Translations under genes and position numbers: made by a program
Notes under the pieces: model-generated
What the model saw: the letters and a program-made list of their open reading frames with translations, nothing else
Database searches by the model: none
What the model was told of the DNA's origin: nothing
Source: Hofstenia miamia
Taxonomy: Eukaryota; Xenacoelomorpha; Acoela
Reading direction: 5' to 3'
NCBI GenBank assembly: GCA_004352715.1
Contig: SCFE01000010.1
Location: 3,182,030-3,220,807, forward strand
DNA length: 38,778 nt
In this document: positions 10,160-21,830 of the stretch, piece by piece
How positions within the stretch are numbered: position 1 is the stretch's first letter
Layout of the letters: the number at the start of each line of letters is the position of its first letter

Positions 10160-10980
10160 TAGAAGTGAACAAAATTTTAAATCTGAATGAATGTCCTTTA
10201 ATAATTTAAATATTTTATTTTGCAATGCATTATAGAAGCAATATCTGTAATTTTAATTTAGAAATCCCAAACTTGCAGAAGTCATTTTTTAGCCAAGAAA
10301 TTTAATTGTTACGCAAATTAAAGTTGGAAAAAGTAATTTTAAAATATGGTAAAGATATAAATTCATATATTATAGTGCATTATAGTGTTTCTTTGTCCAT
10401 AGACCGCCGTTAAGTCTCTACATATTCTAGAATAAAAATTCAAGATACCACATGTTGTTACAAATGGAATAACTATAAATAATAAAAAAAATAGTTGTCT
10501 TCAATATAATTACATTACCAAAAAGTATTTACAATCAGGACTAAACTAATAGTGCACTAATTAGTACTGAACTTGATAAAATTCGTGGAGCCAATTTATC
10601 AAATCAAAGTTATGTTGTTTTTAAATGCATAAACACGCATGTTTAATAACTAGCTATTATTTCAATGTTTACGTTTAATGGTTGAATTGGATAAATTGCA
10701 CAAGAAATATTTTTAGCACAAATCTTCAACTTTGCATGAACGCGCAGAAACCCATAGATGTACCAATATTAAATGCTTTCAATATTTTTTAATAGGCTTG
10801 GATAGGCTTGGATAATATTGTTGAAAAATGTGGACAAATACGTGGGGTACTTTCAATCAATGCTAATAGAAATTGGGTTAATATGGATTATACATAACAA
10901 AAACAACAGCAAAAACAACTACAAACGCTCATTTTAAAACGGATAAAACAGTCAATTTAAATATAAGACTACTAAAGTTT
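10160..10980. other. AT-rich stretch without a gene
   Basis: No frame, repeat or site worth calling, apart from a short tandem echo of ATAGGCTTGG near 10792-10811. Confidence 0.5.
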
Positions 10981-10984
10981 AATG

Positions 10985-11115
10985 CCACGAAAGAGCCGAT
11001 GGGGAAATAGAAATAGTTCTCGTTCAGAGTCGGTTTTGATTACTCCAAGGGGCCTCTGATGCAGTAGGCTCTCTCCGTAAAGTGAGACCGAATATCTCGC
11101 AGTACATCGTTCTCA
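10985..11115. other. GC-richer island, unassigned
   Basis: About 130 bases near 50% G+C stand out from flanks near 25-30%. On the minus strand part of it is open for about 25 codons without start or splice borders. No tRNA A/B boxes or snRNA signatures are seen. It could be a SINE fragment, an old exon or a structured RNA. Confidence 0.3.
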
Positions 11116-11714
11116 GAAATCAGTATCTGCTTAAATATCTTAAAGCAGAAAACATTTTGCTGAACTTTATCTAAAAGCAAATAAAATAAAAGTACATAAC
11201 GTGCGTCCAACATTAAATGAGCTGCTGCAACTAATCAATATTATTTTAGGGCAATATGGTAACCTATGTGGACATGTTCTATAGGAGGTTTTATTTTGCC
11301 CAGTATAACCAGGAACGCTTTGGAGGGTTTTCAGCAATTACCCTGTGTACAAACATTGAAATTCCTTTATTTTTCCCTTTTTAAGCTATTTGTCTAACAC
11401 TGACATCCGTATTGCATATCATGATGTGTTTAGGAATATTCATTGAGTTACGGTAAAAAAAGACATCTCCAATCTAAGACAATTGAAAGTGGCTAAAATT
11501 TTAAAGAAGCAAATAATCTTGATAATATATTCTCCAAAAAATAATTTTTTTATTTAATTCTTTTGTTTCTTTACAAATCAAGTGATTAACACTTACGAAG
11601 AATTAAAACAATAGATAGAAATTAACTTGGTTCTAAAAAATACTTTGTATTGGCTTCGAAAGTTTATTGTCCTTAAGGATATAAAATATTGGTATTCATT
11701 TTTCAATAGCTTTG

Positions 11715-12118
11715 TCAGTTTATGGACTTTATCCTATATTTTGATAAGTTGTTGGATCTTCTTTTTAGTGAAATTTTTACTGATTTTTTAAATTTATTGA
11801 AATTTCGTTCTTCTTTAATATCAGAATGGAGTTTGTTCCATAAATCAATTGTAAAATTGGTAAATGATTTTTCAAAGAGTTTCTTTTTAAATTTGATACT
11901 GTGATAAGTCTCAGTTCGCATGTGTATATTTTATTGTAATTCTACTGAAGGTCTTTTCGAAAATAGTAAAAGGCCATTTAATTTTAATGAGTATTCTAAT
12001 GATTCGATATTATGTTGTTCTAATATTTTTCTTTGATCATTTTTTCTACAGATTGTATTAATTTCCCAACTAAAAACTTTTTTAAGTTTTTTAAATATTT
12101 TCTTGGTAACATTGGTAA
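11715..12118 (-). pseudogene. LINE (non-LTR retrotransposon) ORF2 C-terminus, degenerate
   Basis: The last 68 codons (11921-11715) show the signature end of many LINE polymerases: an Arg-Thr, a Phe-rich stretch, then LWNKLHSDIKEE, then a Phe-Lys-Lys-rich helix before the stop. Extending upstream through one in-frame TAA near 11936 gives ~60 more matching-style codons up to ~12118. These include INTICRKNDQRKILEQHN and a leucine-rich stretch, as in the region downstream of the RT thumb. No RT catalytic box is present in the window. The piece is 5'-truncated, as LINEs usually are, and its clade (Jockey/CR1-like) is only a guess. Confidence 0.6.
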
Positions 12119-12252
12119 ATCAAAAAGAAGAATATGAAAAATGTGAAAGTATAAGAGATCTTAATAATACACTCCTCCAATTCATTGGGAATATATGCTG
12201 AATCTTAGTTAGCAATTTTTAGTTTTTATTTTTAAGTTCAAAAAACTTGTTG

Positions 12253-12276
12253 TATTATTATTATTATTATTATTTA
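12253..12276. repeat. (TTA)n microsatellite
   Basis: A run of TTA trinucleotides. A second run of the same motif follows at about 12420-12442. Confidence 0.8.
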
Positions 12277-12417
12277 CATATCATTAAATTTTAATTTATA
12301 TTCTCATCAAAGACCATATTCCCAGATCGATATTTCTCATGTTATTAATTATTTATATTTCTTTTAATTTTGTAGTTTGTAGTGTAGTTTATTGTATTGT
12401 AAGCTTAATTAAAGTTT

Positions 12418-12450
12418 GTTATTATTATTATTATTATTATTATAAATAAT
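12418..12450. repeat. (TTA)n microsatellite
   Basis: A TTATTATTA tract, about 150 bases after the first one, runs on into an AATAAT tail. Confidence 0.8.
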
Positions 12451-15210
12451 AATCCTAAACTAATGGCACATGATTTTTTCAAGAATTTTCAAAAGATTAG
12501 CCGTCACACTTAGTTATATAAAGACTAATAAAATTGATTGTCAGCAATATTTAGTAAAAGTAAATGAATAACTCCTGGTTAAAGCAGGCCTCACTGTATT
12601 TTGAATGGCAAATGCTTAATTCCATACTTAATGTAATTTCGGAAAGAAGTTGATCATGAATTAATGAAATGGATTTTTGGGATTTCGCAATACAAATTTT
12701 ATAAGCTTATCTTTTTAATGAATAAAAATATACCGAATGCTAAATAGGAATTTGAAAAAGTGAGTAGCGATAGATATCAGCAAAAAAATAACTTGAATAT
12801 TTTTAATATTGCTGATTTAATGCCTTTTACATTCACTACAGTTTGTCATTTATCAAATCGCAACAATCGGATGATTGTTAGTTAAATATGTCAGTAAATT
12901 TGATTGGTTATCATTGCATTTCCGAAGTCATTGCCATTGTGAACACAAAGAGCGACCTGAAAATGATAAACACATTAATTTCTGTTAATGACATCGCCAT
13001 CTTGCGAGAGATTTTTCACTTATATGGCTATCGCGATTGTTTGTAGAGGGACATCAAATTTCGAAAATTTGGACAAATTATAATCTTAAAATAAATTTTT
13101 CTCCAGTAAAAATAGAGCCTATTTGGAATAAAATAACGGGTAAAATGAACCTTGCAGTGCGCCCAAAAATGATTTTTGCTAAAAAAATTTTTCGATACAC
13201 TTTGATTCCCATTTCCATTCAATTTAAAACTAAACTATGTCTAATTTTTTCGAAAAGTTTGTGATACATATGTGCTTGCGTTTGAATCCAAATTATAAAA
13301 TTTTCAACAAATTATTTGTTTTCGATTCGAATGTTACAGTATTTAAATAAAACGTAGACATTTTGTAGAACGGGTCATTTTTTTATGTAATAATTTGACA
13401 AAAATTACTCCTATGTTTTGCTTGAAGAAAATCTTATTTACTTGAAATTCTAAAAGACCCACAATATTGTGCTATCTTACTAAAACTACAAATTTGTAGT
13501 ATAAGCATAGAACATATAATTTCTTTACTATTAGATGGTTAATTAATTTTTAAACAATAAAAAAATAAAAAATTAAATTAAGTGTAAAAAAGGTGTGTAG
13601 CAATGCGATTTCTGGTTTTGCTAAATCGAGCTTCGTCGATATTTTCTTTCTTAATATTTTGCAGTTCTTTACTTTTCCTTCTGATGTATTTTCAGAGAGG
13701 AAAATACATTAATGTACCTAATCAAAATGTCTAATGAACATGTCCCTTAGTTTTTCCTCAATTTCTGCATTTTGCACAGACTTTATTCATATATATACGT
13801 TATAAAAATTTACTAGATAGTATTACAAAAATTCGGAAGTCTAATTTCTTTGCTGCTAATAATTAAAACATATTAAAAATATTACAAATTGAAAATAGAA
13901 TTATTTACTTTAAACCTCTTATTATTTTCGAAACATAAAAACATTTAGGGTCTAAGCATAATCATTTTTAACCTAGGCAAAATACATTATCGGTATCTAA
14001 AACAGTATTATTAGTAACCATCTCAATTTATTAAATAATAAATCTTCTCTACACAAAATAATGCTGTCTTCTTCAGCGATATTAATATCTATGAATTTCA
14101 TGCCATTTTGACTGGAAAATTGAAGTATTCTCTTAGAAGTTATGTTTTAATAATGAACATAACAGTTATTGTTTGATGCATTGTGAAAAACATGCAAAGG
14201 TCAATGTTAAATATTAATTATTGATTGCGATATTATAGAACTTGATAGGATTTTCATCGCTTAGTGTTCAAGCAATCTCAGCCCAAATATCGTAAAACTA
14301 GGATCAACAATACATTGGTTTATTGCAACTCACAAAGTTTCTCTTTTGCAGATAGCTATTAAGAACTTATAATATTCTAAGAGTAAGTAAATTATTTAAC
14401 TGTTCTTGTGCAATCAATGCCAAATTATCAGCATCCGCAAAATATATATTAGACGAATAAATTAATCTAGTGGATAGATTGAAAAAATTAACTACTCGTT
14501 CTGTAGTTTTCAGTTGTTTTGAATACTAAGTTTAAAAATAGTATTAATAATTATCATATATAGTGATGAACTACTAAAGTAGGTATGAGTATAAGTAAAT
14601 CAATGACAACTGCTGCTATGTAAATGCTTCTTATGTAGTTATTAATAGCGTACTTCGTTTCTGATAACACATAAGCGGGAAAAATAAGATTTACTCAAGT
14701 TAAAAATCAACTAATAATTCGGTAGGGCAACAGTCACTGAAAATACGCTTCACTGGTATGATTTATACACTATTTTCAAGAAGTATTTTTTCAATAGTAT
14801 TTTACTTGCTTCCGGATTCCTGTTTCTAACATGAGAAATGTCTGATAAATTAAAAGTATCCACTGCCTATCATTCTAAGCCATTTTCAAGATTGCTATCG
14901 TATGAGTTCATTGAAAATGAAGATTGGTCTTACATTACAATGTGCTATTGAGTGTTTGCAGTGAATCTAGAGTGCTCTTGGCAGTCTATGATAACGTAAA
15001 TTCTATTTCATGGAATGAATTTGATGATTAATACAGTTTTACATAATTTCCTGATTTTCTACACATAATATATAATTTAAAAAATATTGATTCTTTTAAG
15101 TGTTCTTTTAAAAATTTGAGGCTATCATGAAATTTTTTGTTGAAAGCGACAGTAAGACCACGGAAAATTCCTTTCCTCATGTCCTCGAGATAACGATGCT
15201 AAAAAAGTAC
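12451..15210. other. Long AT-rich stretch without a gene
   Basis: Short open stretches near 13030-13260 occur on both strands and carry no motif. No repeat ends or RNA genes recognised. Confidence 0.5.
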
Positions 15211-15521
15211 TAAGGGAAGTGATCCAAATTGAATACGTTAACAACACCGTTAACAAATGGTGTTTTACGTTAACATGAACGTAAACCAAATCGTTAACTT
15301 ACACTCAAAATAAATTCGCTAAAGATGAAGTTTACTTTAAAGGCGTGTTTTTCCGCAAATGTTATTACAAATAATTTTGACACATTTAGGTTCTGCACAT
15401 TTCTTCAAATATATCTATGCAAATAAATTTATTAAGCGTATGCAGACATTTGAAGCTAGAATTGTTGTTTACGGTTGCATTTTCACTTGCTAACTTATTG
15501 AATTTGGATCACTTCCCTAAT
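15211..15521. mobile_element. PIF/Harbinger-like MITE (305 bp)
   Basis: Terminal inverted repeats start GGGAAGTGATCCAAATT at 15214 and end as the complement at 15518. About 30 of the first 35 bases match between ends. The element is flanked by TAA on both sides (15211-15213 and 15519-15521). A three-base TWA duplication with GGG termini is the hallmark of PIF/Harbinger elements, and the absence of an ORF makes it a MITE. Inside the left part are four GTTAAC hexamers within 62 bases (15237, 15249, 15269, 15293). Confidence 0.8.
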
Positions 15522-16977
15522 ATTTGCAAAAAAAACTCATATGAAACCCAATTTTCATCTTTGTTCTAATTCATTCATTTCAAAGTTCTTGAAATGTCTA
15601 AGAACTTCCCGTTGATATGTTTACATTTTCTGAATTAAATTGTGACAAATTCAGGGCTAACAAACATGCCTGCACTAAATGTTCTAAATGATTACAATAC
15701 AATACAGAGTTCCCAATCTTGATATATAAACATAGCTCATTAAATTTTTTACTTTAATGTCTATATTTACAGTAGACAATCCATCTATGCTGATTATAGA
15801 TTTATAAATTTATGGCATAAATAATCTAGTTTTTGTTAGTGGATTTAATCAAGCTTGACAGAAATATGGCAAATGGCCAGAGAAAAATATGTCATCAGAG
15901 GCCCATCGAGAAAATATATTTGAGGGGGTGTATTAGCAAAATTGCTGCCCCTGCAAGAGCTTCAATTAGAATTTCTCAGTTTAATTCTCTACACCTACAT
16001 CATGTATATACATAATCTTGATAGCCCATTATTATAATTATCAAAATATTCAAAAAATTACAAATAAAACATGTATGTGTATGTATGATCACTAGTGTAT
16101 ATAAAATCACTAGGATTACTTGAAAAAGTAATGATAATCCAAATTTTTGTTTCTTCACAGAAAATTTTTGCCATTGCTTTTTTCCTGTCCTAATTATAAA
16201 TATCCTTACATCTTATTTATAATGTTGAAAAAATGATAAGATATCTCGCAAGTAAATCTAAAGATTGCATTGTATATTGGTAAAAAACAATTTCAGCTTC
16301 ACCACAAAGTACTATCTCACGCAATCTTATTCAAATTACTTTTTTAAAAGTTGAAGCTTTTTAATGTTTCCTTACCCTAGTTTAATGGTAAAACTGTTTC
16401 TGCTAAAAAGTCAATGATGTACAAAAACTTAGTGGTCTTTTGAATGCCTTACCAATAGCATAAACAAATCAAAATGAACTGAAATAGAAATGAAATACAA
16501 ATATGTAATAAGGCAATTGTGGTAGTTTCAATTGTAGCTCTCATATTATTGCAATATCCATTTTCAAATTTTCTTTCAAATATCTATCACAATATATGAG
16601 CATAAGTTCTTCTAGTAGGTTTTTGCCAATTATTATTCTCTAGCAGTTCTTGCTAATTCTGAGCTTACTTATTGATCGTTTATTGGAAGCAACGGCCATC
16701 GGGATGCATATATTTCAACAAGAAAAGGAAATAGGTGACGCAATGTATTCTATCCTGACTTCCACTAAGCTGAATTTATTTTTTAATGGTTTCAGTGGCA
16801 TATGAAATAGATAATTGATAACCTAAAAGTGTTTCAAAACAAGATTATGTATTTCAAATAAAAAGAATACGAAGATAAGATTGATACTTAATAAGACAGA
16901 GCAGTGATCCCCACCCCTGCCTGTTTTAAAAATTCATTTTACTTTTAAATGAAACGAATTTCAACAAAAACTATATT
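15522..16977. other. AT-rich stretch; one transposon-end-like patch
   Basis: No gene. At 15917-15957 a GGGGGTG...GCCCCTGC patch resembles the end of a CAGGGGC-type (hAT-like) transposon. A second patch of the same orientation is at 17655-17702. They are two right ends, not a pair. Confidence 0.3.
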
Positions 16978-17118
16978 TTAAAAACTAAACTCATGAAATG
17001 CATTTTCAGTGTATATTTTTGAAACTTGAAAAATTTCGTGGATCTTCACCCTGCTTTTGGTCATACTCATTTGATCGCGACAGGGAATGTCCCCCGTCAG
17101 AAAATCCTGCATATGTCC
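16978..17118 (-). pseudogene. Open stretch behind a splice-acceptor-like site
   Basis: On the minus strand TCTATGTTTCAG, a good 3' splice site, precedes 46 open codons ending in TAA. The first ~30 codons are distinctly richer in G+C than the flanks, with residues such as HMQDFLTGDIP and MTKSRVKIHE. It looks coding-like but matches no family I know, and no upstream exon was found. It may be a fossil exon of a gene or transposon. Confidence 0.25.
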
Positions 17119-17654
17119 CTGAAACATAGAATAATAAATTGAGATTGGCTAGGCAAAGATTATGATGTAACACCTTGTGTTATATTGCACATGGATGATT
17201 TTTCTACGGTATTGGATAAAACATGCTAGGCCTATCAGACGTTAATGCTATTCTCAAGGCTATAAGTAGAAATACCTAAAGATTATAAATACAAAATTTA
17301 AATGTAGATAAAGATTTTCTGAATTGAAAGGCAAAAAAGTTATATAAAATTATTTAGAAGTAATAAAAGCCTTCTTCAAAATCAAATTAGGCAACATTGA
17401 AGCTAATTTTTCGTTTAGAAAAATAAAACAAGCCAGTAGCTCGAAAATATAAATAAAGCATGTAGCCCTAGTAATGCCTGAAATTCAATAACAATAATTA
17501 AAAAAAAACAGAAATCAGCTATTCATTTCCTTATTGCAAAAATGTAGAAATTGATAGACTTAAAAATTAGTGCAATTTAATAAATGAATGAAAATAAAAT
17601 AAATCTATTACAACATCTGCTAAATTCTTATTTTGCTGCCCTCTGAGAAAAATA

Positions 17655-17702
17655 TTCGGGGTGTGCATCCCTCCAGCACCCCCGGTTAGCTGGGCCCCTG
17701 CA
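17655..17702. repeat. CAGGGGC-type transposon end remnant
   Basis: TATTCGGGGTG...GGGCCCCTGC in the plus direction; read from the other strand it begins GCAGGGGCCC. This resembles hAT-like termini, but there is no partner end or target duplication. Confidence 0.3.
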
Positions 17703-18145
17703 TGTCATCTACTATGCTATATTAAAAAAAATGTGAAAAATATATTCTGTGGCCTATGTGCTCATTTTTTAATAAATGAGAATTTCAATGAATTTAATGA
17801 GGCTATTTGATTTAATATTGAAATACAATTGAAAGAAATTTGCAAGAATCGATTTTGAAAATTCGAAATCGGAATTACATTGAATCCAAAAGATATACTA
17901 CTACTTTCAAGAATTGTCAAGACATTTTCAATGTTTAAAATACTACTTGAAAATGCATTCCAAATAGTCTGAGAGCTTTTCTTGTGACTATTTAGAAGAA
18001 AAACTCATCCATTTCCAGGGAGTCTGAAGCATTTCATTAGAATTCTAGTTGCCTTCTGCAATGCAATTAATAATCATTTAGGCATTTATTAAACCTCTAT
18101 GTATCTATTTTTTGCCTCGTACTACATATGCTCCAAATTCTAATA
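17703..18145. other. AT-rich stretch before the gap
   Basis: No gene or repeat. It does not resemble the end of the 1.28-kb LTR, so the missing LTR end of copy B is either in the gap or absent. Confidence 0.4.
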
Positions 18146-19145
18146 NNNNNNNNNNNNNNNNNNNNNNNNNNNNNNNNNNNNNNNNNNNNNNNNNNNNNNN
18201 NNNNNNNNNNNNNNNNNNNNNNNNNNNNNNNNNNNNNNNNNNNNNNNNNNNNNNNNNNNNNNNNNNNNNNNNNNNNNNNNNNNNNNNNNNNNNNNNNNNN
18301 NNNNNNNNNNNNNNNNNNNNNNNNNNNNNNNNNNNNNNNNNNNNNNNNNNNNNNNNNNNNNNNNNNNNNNNNNNNNNNNNNNNNNNNNNNNNNNNNNNNN
18401 NNNNNNNNNNNNNNNNNNNNNNNNNNNNNNNNNNNNNNNNNNNNNNNNNNNNNNNNNNNNNNNNNNNNNNNNNNNNNNNNNNNNNNNNNNNNNNNNNNNN
18501 NNNNNNNNNNNNNNNNNNNNNNNNNNNNNNNNNNNNNNNNNNNNNNNNNNNNNNNNNNNNNNNNNNNNNNNNNNNNNNNNNNNNNNNNNNNNNNNNNNNN
18601 NNNNNNNNNNNNNNNNNNNNNNNNNNNNNNNNNNNNNNNNNNNNNNNNNNNNNNNNNNNNNNNNNNNNNNNNNNNNNNNNNNNNNNNNNNNNNNNNNNNN
18701 NNNNNNNNNNNNNNNNNNNNNNNNNNNNNNNNNNNNNNNNNNNNNNNNNNNNNNNNNNNNNNNNNNNNNNNNNNNNNNNNNNNNNNNNNNNNNNNNNNNN
18801 NNNNNNNNNNNNNNNNNNNNNNNNNNNNNNNNNNNNNNNNNNNNNNNNNNNNNNNNNNNNNNNNNNNNNNNNNNNNNNNNNNNNNNNNNNNNNNNNNNNN
18901 NNNNNNNNNNNNNNNNNNNNNNNNNNNNNNNNNNNNNNNNNNNNNNNNNNNNNNNNNNNNNNNNNNNNNNNNNNNNNNNNNNNNNNNNNNNNNNNNNNNN
19001 NNNNNNNNNNNNNNNNNNNNNNNNNNNNNNNNNNNNNNNNNNNNNNNNNNNNNNNNNNNNNNNNNNNNNNNNNNNNNNNNNNNNNNNNNNNNNNNNNNNN
19101 NNNNNNNNNNNNNNNNNNNNNNNNNNNNNNNNNNNNNNNNNNNNN
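18146..19145. other. Assembly gap, 1000 N
   Basis: Exactly 1000 N, so a placeholder length. It cuts off the 3' LTR of copy B. Confidence 0.99.
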
Positions 19146-19382
19146 AAGTTACACAATGTCAGTATTAATTAGAGTACACTATTTATTAGTGTACTGTTTT
19201 GGCACATATTGTTTTTTGTCAAATAAACATAACTGCACAAAATAATTTACAAAATCAAATAATCAATCATATCATGTGTTTACATATTAATTATTATAAT
19301 CATTATAATATTTTTAGTCTTTGTTTCATCCATTCTTTCTCTCATCTTGACAACACATGATAGTTTGATGGATTATGTCACA
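19146..19382 (-). repeat. Start of 3' LTR, copy B (truncated by gap)
   Basis: Read on the minus strand from 19382 it starts TGTGACATAATCC, as the LTR at 2841 does (TGTGGCATAATCC). It stays alignable for about 150 bases (shared ATTTTGTAAATT, TGTAAACACATGA-like blocks), then diverges. A polypurine tract lies directly before it. The remainder falls in the gap. A perfect 9-bp hairpin, AGTACACTA / TAGTGTACT, is at 19173-19195. Confidence 0.8.
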
Positions 19383-19395
19383 CTCCCCCTCCTTC
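19383..19395 (-). other. Polypurine tract, copy B
   Basis: On the minus strand GAAGGAGGGGGAG is followed at once by the LTR's TGTG. This is the plus-strand primer site expected next to a 3' LTR and fixes the element's orientation and downstream end. Confidence 0.8.
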
Positions 19396-19396
19396 A

Positions 19397-20385
19397 TAGC
19401 TAATTAAGGATGACTACTCACTCTCCATGTACCATTTCAGCTGCCTTCTTAATGATATCCTTCACTTCTTTCATCTCCCTACTAATTCTCTTGTATAGCT
19501 CTTCTTTAGTGATTATTAATACTACAGTTTTTTTGGTTGTTAGCATCTTTTTGTGTCTGAGAAATGAAGGATTCTTCAGAGATTTTGATATTGTACACAT
19601 ACTTCTCAATTCATTAAGTTTTTCGTTAAATATTTCATAATGTTTTTGGTATAATTTCAGTCCTTTTATAGCTATCATTAGTGTCATGATCACATTGATT
19701 CTGCTAGTATGTGCTAGGTCAGAATGAATTGTTGTGTTCTGGTAAAAGAATTCATATGTTGATCTTAGTGATTTCAATATCTATGCTTCGTCATAAAAAG
19801 CACTTATATTTTCCATAACTTCTTCTTCACTGATGTTTTCAGGTTCATTTTTCCCCAGTCTTACCATAGTGATAATTTCCGCACATCGCATTACATCATA
19901 ATACCAGTATTGCGAGCTCCATAATTCTCCCCACATGATGTCATTTATTCCTGAGAATAATATTACTGTTTGTGTGGATCATTTCTCAATTTTGCTCCGG
20001 ACTTTTTGTATTTGCTTGTGTATTGGTTCTCCTTCACGGTACAGATCATATGGTGTTACTTGTCCTTCTATAAAAATTCTTTCTTTGTTATCATTCTTTA
20101 ATAAGGTTTCTTTAGATTTTCTATATAGCTCATCATTCACAATCTACTCTGCTGCTTGTCAGTTGTTAACATAAGTGTTTTCTTCATGCCACATTGCCTT
20201 AGCTGCCTTTTTATCTTTTAGTCTCCATGTTGGTAATAACATTGGTATGAAAATTGTTGGTGGCGGCATACATTTCAAAAGTGTTGTCATAGTCTTTTCT
20301 TCTATGGTTTTATCTGTGCCCTGCATTTCCGCGGTTGTTGCCATCCCAAACATAGCTGGATAGTTGTTTTAACTTTCTTAATGTT
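19397..20385 (-). pseudogene. Degenerate 3' region of copy B, unassigned
   Basis: Coding-like pieces run between the unassigned domain and the polypurine tract: about 65 codons at 20353-20159 (Pro/Leu-rich, then Lys-rich), shorter pieces to 19780, and 119 codons at 19777-19418 that look all-helical with a Lys/Glu-rich end. They are separated by single stops (near 20157, 19978 and 19781) but keep essentially the same frame, so this was probably one protein. No membrane span or signal peptide that would suggest an envelope is evident. It has no counterpart in copy A, where the reverse transcriptase region follows the unassigned domain. Confidence 0.45.
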
Positions 20386-21060
20386 CTCCCAAAATGTGTT
20401 TGTCAATCCATTCTTCATTAATTCCATTGTTCTTGTTTGGTAATACATGTTGATCACAATCTTTGGTTCTACCATGATTCTTTCTGCTGGAGCCATCTCA
20501 TTAATCTGTAGGTCCATTCTTATGAGCTCAGATATTTTCAGTGTTCCACTGTTCACTGTGAATAGGTTGTCTATCTTTATTTCCATTTCTTTTATAAATC
20601 TTGGAATCTCCTCTTCTTTTTGAGTAACCACAATTATTACTCTTGTTTTATACTTTTTAGCTATCTTTAGCATTTCCTCTATATTTGATTTAAGTTTCTT
20701 TGATCCAATTTCACTATTTTTCACAAAATATACCACTCTTAGATGCTTTTTGTCCAGGTTCACCTGTTCACACTCTGCTATAATTTTTTCTCTGTTTTTT
20801 GTTAATTTCTGTACATCCTTTAACATGAATTGTTCATCAAACATGATGTGTACTGTGCTCTTAAAATAGCTTCTATTAAATTGCTCTTTCATTTCCACTG
20901 TGTACACTATTGTCATATTACATGTGGGACGATTCTTCTTGTTGATTACTATTGGAATTGCATAACTCTCATTTTCCTTCATGGAGGTACTTCTTTTTAT
21001 TAGTTGCTTTGTTTCTGGTGACAAATTGTCGTATGAGTTGTATCACATCTTTCTGTTAGC
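20386..21060 (-). pseudogene. Unassigned conserved domain, copy B
   Basis: The 240-codon open stretch (21024-20302) contains, from about residue 85, the block shared with copy A: VNLDKKHL, YFVKNSEIGSKKL, FIKEMEIK, DLQINEM, MYYQTR. The shared block alternates strand-like (RVVYFV, VIIVV) and Lys/Glu-rich helical stretches, suggesting an alpha/beta fold. Upstream lie ~80 residues missing from copy A. A frameshift near 20425 takes the protein into the downstream region. Both copies keep this block better than their reading frames overall, so it was under selection in the active element. No known domain can be named. Confidence 0.55.
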
Positions 21061-21269
21061 CATAAAGTAGGGGTGAATTCTTTCTTTCCCTATCTTAGTC
21101 ATTTGACTTTCTCTCTCTCTTCTGATCATGACAATTTTGTTGTGGTAGACGTTTGTCAGTATGAGAATATCCCTGAGCTTGTTGTCGTAAGGAGCAAACT
21201 TGTTGATGGTATTTCTGATGTGTCCTTGTTGGGGTCATCACTTATCAGCTGTGTTTCCTAATCTTTCAT

Positions 21270-21830
21270 GGTTATTGATGCTGTTTCCTCTTTGCCCTTA
21301 ATTGGCATCAAGTACTTGTTGATGTTTTTTCCTCTTTGCCCTTTAATTGGCATTGAGTACTACTGGATGTTGAAGGGGAGTGTGCATATTTTGGTGTTTC
21401 CAACCTCACGCCCTTTATTTGGCGATTGGTCTCATGTTGATGGCCCTCACTTACCCGCCTGCCCTTTATCTGACATTTGGTAGAGGTTGATCTTTCCTTT
21501 GTTATCTCCATCCTCATACCCTTTAACAGGTAATCAGATGGAGGAGACTTCCTTCTTATTCTTCTTCTCTTATTTGTTGGCGTCATATGCTCCATCATCA
21601 TACCCTTTAATTGGTAATCAGATTGCAGAGCTCATCTTCTTTCTCGTCATCTCTTGTTACTAGGTGGCGAATTCTCCATTGTCATGCCCTTTAATTGGCA
21701 ATCAGATTGTGGAGACCTAGTTTTAATAGTAGTACTCGTCAACATTTCCTCTGTCCTCACGTCCTTTAATGGACAATTGGGTTGCAGAGTCTTCTTTCTT
21801 CTTACCCTCCTGGCTTTCATCAGTGATCAT
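21270..21830 (-). pseudogene. QLKG-repeat region, copy B
   Basis: About eight repeats of the same unit as in copy A, with plus-strand cores near 21294, 21340, 21411, 21463, 21520, 21604, 21687 and 21764. The encoded order of variable spacers matches copy A (RRVRRKKT, then SPPSN, KRRRIRRK, ERSTSTKC, HSPSTSSST), so the whole array is inherited and not independently expanded. Frame changes occur at about 21820 and 21630. It follows integrase directly: the last codons of the integrase frame overlap the first repeat in another frame. Confidence 0.65.

Noticed and set aside
10985-11115. tRNA or spliceosomal RNA gene
   Set aside because: No A/B box, cloverleaf or snRNA signature could be found by eye.
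18112-19245. Very long open frames across the first gap
   Set aside because: They consist almost entirely of N; the length is an artefact of the gap.
19397-20385. Envelope gene downstream of integrase
   Set aside because: No signal peptide, fusion-peptide-like or membrane-spanning stretch is visible in the pieces.
20440-20770. GTPase-like fold for the unassigned domain
   Set aside because: The strand-helix pattern is compatible, but there is no P-loop, no Asp-x-x-Gly and no Thr/Asn-Lys-x-Asp motif.
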